NCBI RefSeq assembly: GCF_900103865.1
Contig: NZ_FNII01000010.1
Coordinates: forward strand, 94,759-158,758
From: Vreelandella arcis
GTDB lineage: Bacteria; Pseudomonadota; Gammaproteobacteria; Pseudomonadales; Halomonadaceae
DNA: 64,000 nucleotides
Reading direction: 5' to 3'
The position numbers and the translations under genes are program-made. Of this stretch, positions 54,935 to 63,683 are shown in pieces (position 1 is the first letter of the stretch; each line of letters begins with the position of its first letter). Below the pieces are notes generated by a model, which had not been told where the DNA came from, did no database searches, and worked only from the letters and a program-made list of their open reading frames with translations.

Positions 54935-56089
54935 CTAGCGGCCGCCGAGAATAGCAATGTAATCCGTCACCCAGCGGTAGTAAGGGACACAGCCGGCAGG
55001 GTCACTGCAGTTGGAGACAGGAGTACGCCAGAAGCTAATACGGTCAAAGTTCTGCAGGCCGTTGTTCTCGCAACCGTTCTCGCCCAGCAACTCGTTGTCT
55101 TTGCAAGCTTCCAGAACCACAGGCACTGAGCCGAACCAGGACGCCAGATCCCCCTGCAGTTTCGGGTTCAGGGAATGCTCCATCCACATGTAGGCGCAGT
55201 TGGGGTTGGCAGCTTCGGCGTGCATCATGGTGGTGTCGGCCCAGCCAGTGGCGCCCTCTTTCGGGATCACCGTGGCCACGGGCTCACCCTGAGCCTTGAG
55301 GATGTTTGCCTGGAAGGGCCAGGCGGAGGAGGCGATCACGCCCTCGTTGGTGAAGTCATCAATCTGCACAAAAGCATCATGCCAGTAGCGGCCCACGAGT
55401 TTACGTTGCTCTCTTAGCAGATCGAGTGCCGCCTTGTACTGCTCCGGGTTGAGCTCATAGGGGTCGTCGATACCCAACTCAGGCTGATGATACTTCAGAT
55501 ACAGAGCGGCATCGGCAATGTAGATAGCACCATCGAACGCCTGTACCCGGCCTACGTTGGATGTGCCATCCGGCAGTGTCATTTCTTCAAATACCACGCG
55601 CCAACTTGTGGGTGGCTTGTCCTTGAAAGTCTCGGTGTTGTACATCAGTACATTGGCGCCCCACTGATAAGGCACTCCGTAGTGGGCACCATCCAAGGTG
55701 TGCCAGGGAGATTCCTTCAGGCGCTCATCGATGGTGTCCCAACTGGGTATCAGATCGATGTTGATGGGCTGAACACGTTCACCCATGATGATGCGCAGGG
55801 AGGCATCCCCGGAGGCGGTGACCAGGTCAAAACCACCCTCGTTCATCAGTGCAACCATCTCGTCCGAGGTACTTGCGGTCTTGACCTGCACCTTGCAGCC
55901 GGTCTCCTGCTCAAAACCAGTCACCCAGTCATAGTTTTCGTCTGTCTGGCCCCGTTCGATGTAACCCGGCCAGGCCACAATATTGACCTGACCTTCACCA
56001 GAACCAACAGACTTTTTCATATCGGCCGCTGCTGTCATCGTTGTCACCATAAAGGCAGCCGTCACCAGGGAAGTGCAAGCATTTCTCAT
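54935..56089 (-). CDS. ydcS: Polyamine-type ABC transporter periplasmic binding protein
   Basis: A 384-residue periplasmic protein with a signal peptide (residues 1-21, ending TAAA) and the PotD/PotF-like fold. VNIVAWPGYIERGQTDENYD opens the mature part, followed by WHTLDGAHYGVPYQWGANVL in the middle. It matches YdcS in order and context and should bind putrescine-like polyamines. AGGAG precedes the ATG. It is the first gene of the operon. Confidence 0.9.
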   Translation of the reverse strand: MRNACTSLVTAAFMVTTMTAAADMKKSVGSGEGQVNIVAWPGYIERGQTDENYDWVTGFEQETGCKVQVKTASTSDEMVALMNEGGFDLVTASGDASLRIIMGERVQPINIDLIPSWDTIDERLKESPWHTLDGAHYGVPYQWGANVLMYNTETFKDKPPTSWRVVFEEMTLPDGTSNVGRVQAFDGAIYIADAALYLKYHQPELGIDDPYELNPEQYKAALDLLREQRKLVGRYWHDAFVQIDDFTNEGVIASSAWPFQANILKAQGEPVATVIPKEGATGWADTTMMHAEAANPNCAYMWMEHSLNPKLQGDLASWFGSVPVVLEACKDNELLGENGCENNGLQNFDRISFWRTPVSNCSDPAGCVPYYRWVTDYIAILGGR

Positions 56090-56357
56090 GATTATTCTCC
56101 TGCTCAGAATATCTGGCCGCTATCGGCCCTTCTAATGCCATGCAACATGTAATTTTTTGATTATAGGTAGAGACCCTCATATCGCCACATATAAAAACAG
56201 AAAACATATATCGGTATTTCCGATATTATGGGAGGAGAAGAAATTCAGCGAATAACAGAGCCAAGGCAGGGAGAGTAATCGCGGGGAATCCGATGAGTCT
56301 GGGGAAGCGGCGTGACACATCGCCCGGACAGGTGTCTTAACGGTGCTGCAGCGGCGG

Positions 56358-57242
56358 CTACTCCAGGGCCAGGTCGATAAATGCCCGCGCCGGCTCGCTG
56401 ACCGCGGCACCACGGCGCCAGGCCAACCCCACTTCTACCGGCGGCAGCGGCTCGGCCAGCGCAACACCATCAATGCGGTCTCCCTCCAGGGACCAGGGTC
56501 GGTAGACCAGATCAGGTAGCACCGACACTCCGGCCCCGGTAGCCACCAGGCTGCGCACCGCTTCCACGGAGGAGGTGCGCATGGCCATCCCCGTCTTGTG
56601 GCTGGCGGCCGTCCATAAGTCAGCAGTGGCAAGACGGATCTCATCGGTATTGAGGAGAATAAAGCGTTCTTCCAGCAGAGCTTCCCGGGAAACCGCAGCG
56701 GAACCCGACAGCCGGTGCCCATTGGGCAGCCAAGCACGAAAAGGCGAGGTTTCCATCACCGCGGTATTGAGGGCACCGCGCTCAGACAGGGCCGAAAGGA
56801 TCAAGATAGCCACGTCCAGTTCACCACTGAGCAGGTAATGTTCCAGGTATTCGGGCGCGTCCTCCACTACTCGCACCGCGGTGGCACCAAAAGCCCGCCG
56901 ATAACGGGCCAGCAAATCCGGCAGGGCGTAACCGGCAACAATGGAAGTTACTCCGACATTGAGCGTGCCGGAGACCTGAACCTGATCTTCAAAAACGCCC
57001 CTGGCGTAGCTGACCTCCGCCAGAATCCGATTTGCATGGCGGAGAAAGGCATGACCCTTGTGAGTGAGCCCCATGCCCCGGGCATGACGCTCCAGAAGCA
57101 CCACCCCCAGGTCTGCCTCCAAGTCCTTGATTGCTTCGGTGACCGTTGACTGGGACACGGACAAATCCCTGGCGGCGCCGGAAATCGAGCCGACCTCCGA
57201 AACCGCCACGAAATAGCGCAATTGCCGAAATGAGAAGCTCAT
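56358..57242 (-). CDS. LysR-family regulator of the ydc-patD block
   Basis: A 294-residue LysR regulator with HTH GSISGAARDLSVSQSTVTEA (residues 18-37) and an effector domain. It is on the same strand, 268 bp upstream of ydcS, and came with the inserted block. E. coli uses a MocR-type protein (YdcR) at this place, so regulation differs here. The effector is probably a polyamine or aminobutyraldehyde, by context only. Confidence 0.87.
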   Translation of the reverse strand: MSFSFRQLRYFVAVSEVGSISGAARDLSVSQSTVTEAIKDLEADLGVVLLERHARGMGLTHKGHAFLRHANRILAEVSYARGVFEDQVQVSGTLNVGVTSIVAGYALPDLLARYRRAFGATAVRVVEDAPEYLEHYLLSGELDVAILILSALSERGALNTAVMETSPFRAWLPNGHRLSGSAAVSREALLEERFILLNTDEIRLATADLWTAASHKTGMAMRTSSVEAVRSLVATGAGVSVLPDLVYRPWSLEGDRIDGVALAEPLPPVEVGLAWRRGAAVSEPARAFIDLALE

Positions 57243-57429
57243 GTCACAGGCCTTTTCCGAATCGTGCCGTTCACTGGCGCTGTTTTCTCTTAGCCGACCA
57301 GCCGCTTGCCAATGTCAACGACGTTACTCCGAACTAAAACGAAATCAGAGCTGGCCAATGATGGGCTTAGCGACCGAAACATCCCCATTTTGCCCCGATG
57401 CCGCAAATAATGATCCATCAGAACAATGG

Positions 57430-57679
57430 CCATCAGCACCGAGGTGAGACCGCTTTGACAGGCGATATAGGCCAGTGCCGCCGCGTAAGCCCCCAGCAGC
57501 AGGTTGCCGATGACGATAATCCACAACAGTTGGCCTATCGAGAAGGCCTGACCCAGGGTGCCCCCTGCCCACATGGTGGCGGTAAAAAACGTAAAGCCCA
57601 GTAGGACGGCAGACGTGGACAGTAGGCCCTTGCGGGCGCTGAAGGGGACTTCACTGAGCGGATAATCAGAGGGGTTCAT
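57430..57679 (-). pseudogene. Truncated codB copy (first 83 codons)
   Basis: From the ATG at 57679 the first 83 codons match intact codB, with 12 of 16 base differences silent and only two residues changed (PFSARK for PARARK). At 57430 the match stops after TSVLM and the frame runs on through 46 unrelated codons to 57290. The gene lacks three quarters of the transporter. Confidence 0.93.
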
Positions 57680-57843
57680 GGCAGGCTCCTAATGGATGAG
57701 TGTCTCCTCTATTCTCTTAATATAGGCAAACCTCGTGCCAAGTGATTATTTAGTGGTTTAAAGGGCTGTCGACGATTAATCCGCGTATTAACGTTTCGAC
57801 AACGCCGTTGTATTCATCCGCCAATGAATATTGCTGGGGATCC
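57430..57843. repeat. 414-bp direct repeat, right copy (codB 5' end to tetR 3' end)
   Basis: The partner of 49746-50159, in the same orientation at an offset of exactly 7684 bases. Here codB is cut at the left end and tetR is intact at the right end, the mirror of the left copy. Confidence 0.93.
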
Positions 57844-58379
57844 TGTAGCCAATCAAAGCAGACACCAATCAAAAAGCCATGAAACTGACGGCGAGCGCTG
57901 GCAGGAGTGAGGTCGGCACGCAAGTTGTCGGCGAGTTGGATCTGTTCAAATAGCTGCTCTACTTGGGCTTCAGCGTGCTCGGAAAGCCGCGTGATCATGC
58001 AGATTTTGGGGTGGTCGTCTTCGAGTTTTTCGCAGCGGTGCAGCACGATGGTGGCGGCTCGCTGAAGCGGTAGGTCGTGGCAGATGCCTGCCAGCGAGCG
58101 CTGAGCGATCTCACGCAAGCAGTCGATCGGCGTTGCGCCGAGGCGAAGTGCGGCGTCATCGACAATCTCATCCAGCGGGAGTCGCACCCGTTCAAGCAGC
58201 GCATCGAACAAGGCGGCTTTATCTTCAAAATGCCAATAGATCGCGCCGCGGGTAACCCCCGCTGCCTGGGCAATATGCGCTAACGTGGTGCGCGAAACGC
58301 CCTGGGCGAGAAAGGTGGACTCTGCGGCGTCGAGTATCGTTTCTCGGGTGCGTTCGGCATCGGCCTTACGACGAGACAT
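57750..58379 (-). CDS. TetR-family repressor of the RND pump
   Basis: A 209-residue AcrR/TtgR-like repressor. The HTH lies at about residues 32-52 (TLAHIAQAAGVTRGAIYWHF). The C-terminal domain should bind pump substrates. It is divergent from the RND operon with a palindromic site in the gap, and its 3' end is duplicated at 50066-50159. It probably represses both itself and the pump genes. Confidence 0.9.
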   Translation of the reverse strand: MSRRKADAERTRETILDAAESTFLAQGVSRTTLAHIAQAAGVTRGAIYWHFEDKAALFDALLERVRLPLDEIVDDAALRLGATPIDCLREIAQRSLAGICHDLPLQRAATIVLHRCEKLEDDHPKICMITRLSEHAEAQVEQLFEQIQLADNLRADLTPASARRQFHGFLIGVCFDWLQDPQQYSLADEYNGVVETLIRGLIVDSPLNH

Positions 58380-58461
58380 AGCGATTCCTTACCTTGAAAT
58401 TATACGGATTCTGGCATTTATGGCTGGCAAAGTCGCCGTTGGGTGATTATTCTACACTGTA

Positions 58462-58483
58462 ACTGACATTCATGTATGTCAGT
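58462..58483. promoter_or_regulatory. Palindromic TetR-type operator
   Basis: A 22-bp inverted repeat with half-sites ACTGACAT and ATGTCAGT around a TCATGT centre. It lies in the 185-bp gap between the TetR gene and the divergent RND operon, resembling AcrR/TtgR-type operators with a CATG centre. Confidence 0.75.
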
Positions 58484-58564
58484 GAAAGTGTCGGTTGACT
58501 CATTTCAACTCAATGCGCTTAAGCATTTTTTGATACAACGCTGAACCCCCGCAAGGAGCTCTTC

Positions 58565-59659
58565 GTGCCAGTTACCTTTATCCGTGTGCTGCCGGGCCTT
58601 ATCGCCTTGTTATGGCTCGTTGGCTGTGAGCAACCCCCGGCAGCGCCCGACGATTCGGCACGACCGGTCAAATTGATGACCCTGGAAGCGGCGAATGCGT
58701 CGGCGCTGCGGCAGTTCCCGGCGCGGGTGGAAGCCACTACGCGCAGCAATTTGTCGTTTCGCATGGGGGGTGAATTACTCGAACTCAACGTCAGCCCCGG
58801 CCAACGGGTAAGCGAGGGTGAGGTGATTGCGCGTATTGATGACCGCAATGCGCAAAGCGAACTAGATAGCGCCCGTTCACGCTTAGAGTTAGCCAAGGCG
58901 ATGTTAGAGCGCATGCGCTATACACTGGAGCGCGGGGCGGTGAGTCAAGCCCGGTTTGATGAGGCAGAGAGTGAGTGGCGGGCGGCCCGCGCCACTTTTG
59001 AGCAAGCCCAAGAGCAGGTCACCCATACGCAGCTTCGCGCGCCCTACGACGGTGTGATTGCCCAGGTGCCGGTGGATAACCGCCAGATTGTCCAAGTGCA
59101 GCAAACCGTCGCGGTTATCCAGCAACCGGGGCAGTTAGACGTGGTGTTTCACCTGCCCGAGCAGATCGTTCAGCGCATGCCGCGCAACAACGGCAAGCCC
59201 TTCGGCGACGCCTTGGCGTTTGAAGTGCGCTTTGGCGGAAGCAATACCCCCTACCTTGCCCAACTTGCGTCTTACACCACTCAAGCCAGCGCGCAGAGCC
59301 TGGCCTACGAAATCACGCTGACGCTTCCCCAACCCGATGACATCACGCTACTCGATGGCATGAGCGCCAATGTGCGCCTGGATTTGAGTGCGTTGCAATC
59401 CGATGCGACTCAGCCAGCATGGCACCTCCCACCAGAGGCGGTGAGCTACGCCGGCGATGACCCTGACCAGGCCCAGGTATGGCGCTATGACGATACAGAC
59501 CACCTTGAGGCAGTGCCGGTAGACGTTGGGCCACTAACCTCAAACGGTCTGCAGGTCAGCGGTGACCTGTCAGCGGGAGATCGTATCGTGGCCGCCGGTG
59601 CTCACCGCCTAACCGCAGACACCCAAGTCACCCCGTGGGTAAAAGAGCAGGGGCTTTAA
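58565..59659 (+). CDS. RND efflux periplasmic adaptor lipoprotein
   Basis: A 364-residue membrane-fusion protein. The signal peptide ends in the lipobox WLVGC (Cys at residue 21). The lipoyl and hairpin domains follow (RVSEGEVIARIDDRNAQSEL near residue 80, then LRAPYDGVIAQVPVDNRQIV), with a beta-barrel toward the C-terminus. GTG start with AAGGAG upstream. It links the RND pump gene one base downstream to an outer-membrane channel not encoded here. Confidence 0.9.
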   Translation: MPVTFIRVLPGLIALLWLVGCEQPPAAPDDSARPVKLMTLEAANASALRQFPARVEATTRSNLSFRMGGELLELNVSPGQRVSEGEVIARIDDRNAQSELDSARSRLELAKAMLERMRYTLERGAVSQARFDEAESEWRAARATFEQAQEQVTHTQLRAPYDGVIAQVPVDNRQIVQVQQTVAVIQQPGQLDVVFHLPEQIVQRMPRNNGKPFGDALAFEVRFGGSNTPYLAQLASYTTQASAQSLAYEITLTLPQPDDITLLDGMSANVRLDLSALQSDATQPAWHLPPEAVSYAGDDPDQAQVWRYDDTDHLEAVPVDVGPLTSNGLQVSGDLSAGDRIVAAGAHRLTADTQVTPWVKEQGL

Positions 59660-59660
59660 T

Positions 59661-62600
59661 ATGGTCGACTACTTCTTACGTCACCGGGCGGCCAGCTATT
59701 TAATGACGGTGGTGCTGCTCGCGGGCGGCGCGCTGGCGTTTCTGGGCATGGGGCAGTTGGAGTTCCCCGAGTTCACCATCCGTAACGCCCTGATCACCAC
59801 CCAATACCCTGGCGCGACGCCGGAGGAGGTGGAGCAGGAAGTCACCTCGACACTGGAAGAGTCGATCCAGGAGATGTCGTCGATCAAACGCGTCAGCTCG
59901 GTGAGCTCCGACGGCCTCTCGCAGATTACCGTCGAGCTTGAAAGCACGGTGCAAAACGAAGAGCTGGAGCAGCTATGGGATTCGCTGCGCCGCAAGGTCG
60001 AGGATGCCCAGGCAGCGCTCCCCCCGGGGGCCAGGCAGTCGCGCATTAACGACGATTTCGGCGATGTGTTTGGCTTCATGGTCAACCTGACCGGCGAAGG
60101 CTACTCCATGCCCGACCTGGCCGACCATGCTGATTTCCTCAAGCGTGAGTTGGCGCTGGTCGAAGGTGTCGAGAAGGTGTCGCTGGGCGGCGAGCACCCA
60201 GAACGCATTTATATCGAGGTAGACCGCGAACGGCTGCGCGCGCTGAATATTCCGCTTACCCGGTTGCAACAGCTGCTCGACACGCAAAATGCGGTGGCCG
60301 ACTCAGGGCACCTTAAACAGGATGGTCGTCGCTTTCGCATTACGCCTACCGGCAGCGCGGCGAATATTGATGATCTGCGCGCGCTGATTGTCAGCGAAGG
60401 CGATGGCGAGTTAGTGCGGCTCAGCGATATTGCCGATATAAGCCGCGAACTGGCGGAGCAACCCCAGCAGCTGTACCGCGATATGGGCAGACCAGCGATC
60501 TCGCTGGGCATCTCCTTTGAAAGCGGCGTTAACGTGGTCGAGGTTGGTGAACGGCTGCAACAGCGCTTGGCGGAGCTGGAAACTCGCACGCCGCTGGGCA
60601 TGGAACTGAACGTGGTCTACGACCAGCCTCAGGTGGTCGATGAAGCGGTATCGGGCTTTTTGGTCAGCTTGATACAGGCGGTGGCCATCGTGATTGTGGT
60701 GCTGATGCTGTTCATGGGCTGGCGCAGCGGCCTGTTGATGGGCTTTATCCTGCTGATCACCATCATCGGCACCTTTATGCTAATGCGTATCCACGGCCTG
60801 CAACTGGAAAAAATCTCGCTGGGGGCGCTCATCATCGCCCTCGGCATGCTGGTGGATAACGCCATTGTGGTGACCGAAGGCATGCTGGTGGGCTTAAAAC
60901 GCGGCAACACGATTCGCGACTCGGCCCACCAGGTGATCCGCCAAAACGCCTGGCCGTTGCTGGCGGCCACGCTGATTGCGATTGCGGCCTTTGCGCCCAT
61001 TGGTCTATCGCCGGATACCACCGGTGAGTTTATCGGCTCGCTGTTTTTTGTGCTGCTCTACTCGTTGCTGCTGAGCTGGATTACTGCGCTGACGCTCACC
61101 CCCTTCTACTTCAAGCTGTTTTTCCGCAACGTCGCCCCCGGTGATGGTCAGGATGACCCCTATAAAGGCATCGTGTACCGCGCTTTTAGCCGCGTCATTA
61201 TTACCGGCATTCGTTGGCGCTGGGTCACGCTTTTGCTGGTCGCGGCGATATTAGCGAGCGCAGTGGTCGGCTTTGGCTCGGTTAAAAATGCCTTCTTCCC
61301 TGCGTCGAACACACCGATCTTTTTTGTCGATTACCGCACGCCGGAAGGCACGGATATTCTCGAAACCCAGCGCCGGATTAGCGAGTTGGAAGACACCGTC
61401 ATGCAGATGGAAGGTGTTCGCCATTTGACCACCACGGTGGGCGGAGGCGCGCAGCGCTTTACCCTGACCTATTCGCCCGAAGACCGCTACGCCAGCTATG
61501 CGCAACTGATAGTCGAAACCGATGATAAAGCCACTCAGCGTGCACGCATGGCCGAGGTGGAGAAAGAGCTGGAGCGCGACCACAGCGATATCGACTATAA
61601 AATCGCCCCGCTGGAAGTCGGTCCCGCACCCAAAGCCAAGTTGGAGGCGCGCTTTTACGGTAGCGACCCCGAGGTGCTGCGCCAGTTGGGCGACAAGGTT
61701 GAAGCCATGTTCCGCGCTACGCCGCACATGACCAGCGTGCGCACTAGCTGGCGTAACCGCGTGCAGGTGATTGAGCCGATATTTATGGAAGACACTGCGC
61801 GGCGGCTGGGCGTCACCCGCGAAGACCTGGCCGCCACACTCGCCTTGAGTACCAGCGGCAGTCAGGTGGGCGTTTATCGGGATGGCAGCGATTTGATTCC
61901 CATGGTGGCGCGGGCGATCCCCGAGCAGCGCCACGACGCGGATAACCTTGGCTCGCTCAACGTATGGAGCCAGGAACTGGGGCGCTATATTACCGCTGAC
62001 CAGGTGATCAACGATATCACGACCCAGGTGGCTGACCCGCTGATCAAGCGCCGTAACCGGGAACGTATGCTGGCGGTATATGGCGAACCGCACCCGTTAA
62101 GCGGCGTAACGGCGGCGAGCGTACTGGCCGAGATCCGTCCGGAGGTGGAAGCGTTGGATCTACCACCGGGGTACCGGTTGGAGTGGGGCGGCGAGTATGA
62201 AACCGCTGGCGAGGCGCAAAGTGGATTGTTCTCCTCGCTGCCGCTGGGGCTGGTGATGATGTTTATTATCACCGTGGTGCTGTTCAACAACTTCCGCCAG
62301 CCGCTGGCCATCTGGTCGCTGGTGCCGCTGACGATTATCGGCGTGGTGGGCGCGCTGCTGCTGACCGGCTTGCCGTTCTCGTTCATGGCGCTGCTCGGCA
62401 CGCTGAGCTTGATCGGGATGGTAATCAAGAACGCCATCGTGCTGGTGGAGGAAATCAACGTACAGCTGCCGCTGCATCAGGACCGTTACCACGCGGTGGT
62501 GCGAGCGGCCGTCAGCCGCGTTCGCCCGGTCGCCATGGCCGCCTTGACCACCATGCTGGGCATGATCCCGCTGATCAGCGATGCCTTCTTCGCCAGCATG

Positions 62601-62708
62601 GCGGTCGCGCTGATCGGTGGCCTTGGCGTCGCCACCCTGTTAACCCTGGTGGTGTTGCCGGTGGTTTACTGCGTACTCTACCGGATTAAGATTCACGCGG
62701 ATAAATAA
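59661..62708 (+). CDS. RND-family efflux transporter, inner-membrane pump
   Basis: A 1015-residue HAE1-type RND pump with twelve predicted helices and two large periplasmic loops. The proton-relay region GMLVDNAIVVTEGML carries the conserved aspartate in helix 4 (near residue 398), and FPEFTIRNALITTQYPGATP opens the first loop. It exports drugs or other toxic compounds in exchange for protons. It is 1 bp after the adaptor gene and under the divergent TetR repressor. Confidence 0.93.
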   Translation: MVDYFLRHRAASYLMTVVLLAGGALAFLGMGQLEFPEFTIRNALITTQYPGATPEEVEQEVTSTLEESIQEMSSIKRVSSVSSDGLSQITVELESTVQNEELEQLWDSLRRKVEDAQAALPPGARQSRINDDFGDVFGFMVNLTGEGYSMPDLADHADFLKRELALVEGVEKVSLGGEHPERIYIEVDRERLRALNIPLTRLQQLLDTQNAVADSGHLKQDGRRFRITPTGSAANIDDLRALIVSEGDGELVRLSDIADISRELAEQPQQLYRDMGRPAISLGISFESGVNVVEVGERLQQRLAELETRTPLGMELNVVYDQPQVVDEAVSGFLVSLIQAVAIVIVVLMLFMGWRSGLLMGFILLITIIGTFMLMRIHGLQLEKISLGALIIALGMLVDNAIVVTEGMLVGLKRGNTIRDSAHQVIRQNAWPLLAATLIAIAAFAPIGLSPDTTGEFIGSLFFVLLYSLLLSWITALTLTPFYFKLFFRNVAPGDGQDDPYKGIVYRAFSRVIITGIRWRWVTLLLVAAILASAVVGFGSVKNAFFPASNTPIFFVDYRTPEGTDILETQRRISELEDTVMQMEGVRHLTTTVGGGAQRFTLTYSPEDRYASYAQLIVETDDKATQRARMAEVEKELERDHSDIDYKIAPLEVGPAPKAKLEARFYGSDPEVLRQLGDKVEAMFRATPHMTSVRTSWRNRVQVIEPIFMEDTARRLGVTREDLAATLALSTSGSQVGVYRDGSDLIPMVARAIPEQRHDADNLGSLNVWSQELGRYITADQVINDITTQVADPLIKRRNRERMLAVYGEPHPLSGVTAASVLAEIRPEVEALDLPPGYRLEWGGEYETAGEAQSGLFSSLPLGLVMMFIITVVLFNNFRQPLAIWSLVPLTIIGVVGALLLTGLPFSFMALLGTLSLIGMVIKNAIVLVEEINVQLPLHQDRYHAVVRAAVSRVRPVAMAALTTMLGMIPLISDAFFASMAVALIGGLGVATLLTLVVLPVVYCVLYRIKIHADK

Positions 62709-62730
62709 CCCCCCGAGATTACCTCTTTCA

Positions 62731-62764
62731 TCACCGCCGTGGCTTAACCAAGCCACGGCGGTGA
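62731..62764 (+). terminator. Long perfect hairpin after the RND gene
   Basis: Fifteen base pairs (TCACCGCCGTGGCTT with AAGCCACGGCGGTGA) around an AACC loop, 22 bp after the RND stop. There is no T run on the plus strand, so termination may be weak or need a factor. Confidence 0.5.
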
Positions 62765-63055
62765 TGATCATCGCAGGCTCGATACTGCTCCTTGCCCGCC
62801 AAGATTCACTGCACCTAATCACTCTCCCTATTAGACATCCAAGAACGTTTCCTACGCTTAAGGAATGAGTGATCGGGCAGAAATTGGAGGGTTATGATCA
62901 GAATACAATTCAGAAAAATCATTTAAGACGATAACTCATGTTAAGTTTTGGGGTTTTTATCATTTTTCACATAGGTATTTTTTATAAGCTTTTAATTTAT
63001 ATAAGGATTATTTTTCATTAGCATAATTAATGAAAATAATTTTTTTACCTCAGAC
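62765..63055. other. AT-rich intergenic stretch, no gene seen
   Basis: About 290 bases with a strong fall in GC from about 62880 on. I see no ORF, RNA gene or repeat. The sigma-28 promoter of the chemoreceptor lies at its right edge. Confidence 0.5.
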
Positions 63056-63082
63056 TAAAGTCTATTCATTTCAGGCCGATAC
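63056..63082 (+). promoter_or_regulatory. Sigma-28 (FliA) promoter of the chemoreceptor gene
   Basis: TAAAGTCT and GCCGATAC separated by exactly 11 bases match the FliA consensus (TAAAGTTT, N11, GCCGATAA). It lies about 120 bp before the chemoreceptor ATG, the usual control for such genes. Confidence 0.85.
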
Positions 63083-63200
63083 ATACCTTGCTCTAAAAAA
63101 TATCGGTAAGTTTAAGTAATCTAAAGTCGCTAGTCTGTTTCTAGCTAGATTACATAAATTACCAGTAGCTAATGGATGTAGCCTGGAGGCATTCCGCACT

Positions 63201-63683
63201 ATGAACCGTGTACTTAGTAATATCTCAGTCAAAATGGGGTTAACCCTTGTTTTAGTCATTTTTTCATTGTTAATAATAATTATTGCGTTTCTTGGTTATC
63301 GGGCGGGCGAAGAGGGCAGCACTTCGCTTCAACAGTTTGACCTTACAGGTGATCGAACCTTGGCACTCAGCCGAAGCCAGCGATCCATTGCCTATGCGCA
63401 GCTTTTTTATGTCAGTAGTTTCGAAGAAGCGGAAAAAGGTAATGACCGTTCAGCTCAAGAATACTTAAGCCAGGCGCAAACCGCTCAACAGGTTGCGCAA
63501 GATTACTTTGCAGAGTTTCAAGCAACCAGCCCCGAGTCAGCGCTTGCGGAAACGGTGATGGCAAACTATGAAAGCTTGGTACAGCAGGGGCTTATACCGC
63601 TAGAGGAGTCGTTAGAGACGGACGATGAAGTTGAGTTTAACAATGCGAGGGACGTAGCCAGTGATCCTGGATTCATAGAATAA
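63201..63683 (+). pseudogene. Methyl-accepting chemotaxis protein, truncated by IS30 insertion
   Basis: 160 codons of a chemoreceptor: a membrane helix (MGLTLVLVIFSLLIIIIAFL, residues 12-31) and the start of a Tar-type four-helix ligand domain with SLQQFDLTGDRTLALSRSQR. The frame closes after NARDVASDP in sequence leading into the IS30-like element. The rest of the ligand domain, the HAMP domain and the signalling tail are absent from the window. If the insertion is at this point, the receptor is inactive. Confidence 0.8.

Noticed and set aside
50160..57429. Transposon or genomic island with its own integrase
   Set aside because: No integrase, transposase, tRNA target or terminal inverted repeats were seen. 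The long homologous repeats explain the structure better.
61251..62093. 280-codon open frame opposite the RND pump gene
   Set aside because: It is a reverse-frame shadow of a high-GC coding region with no family features.
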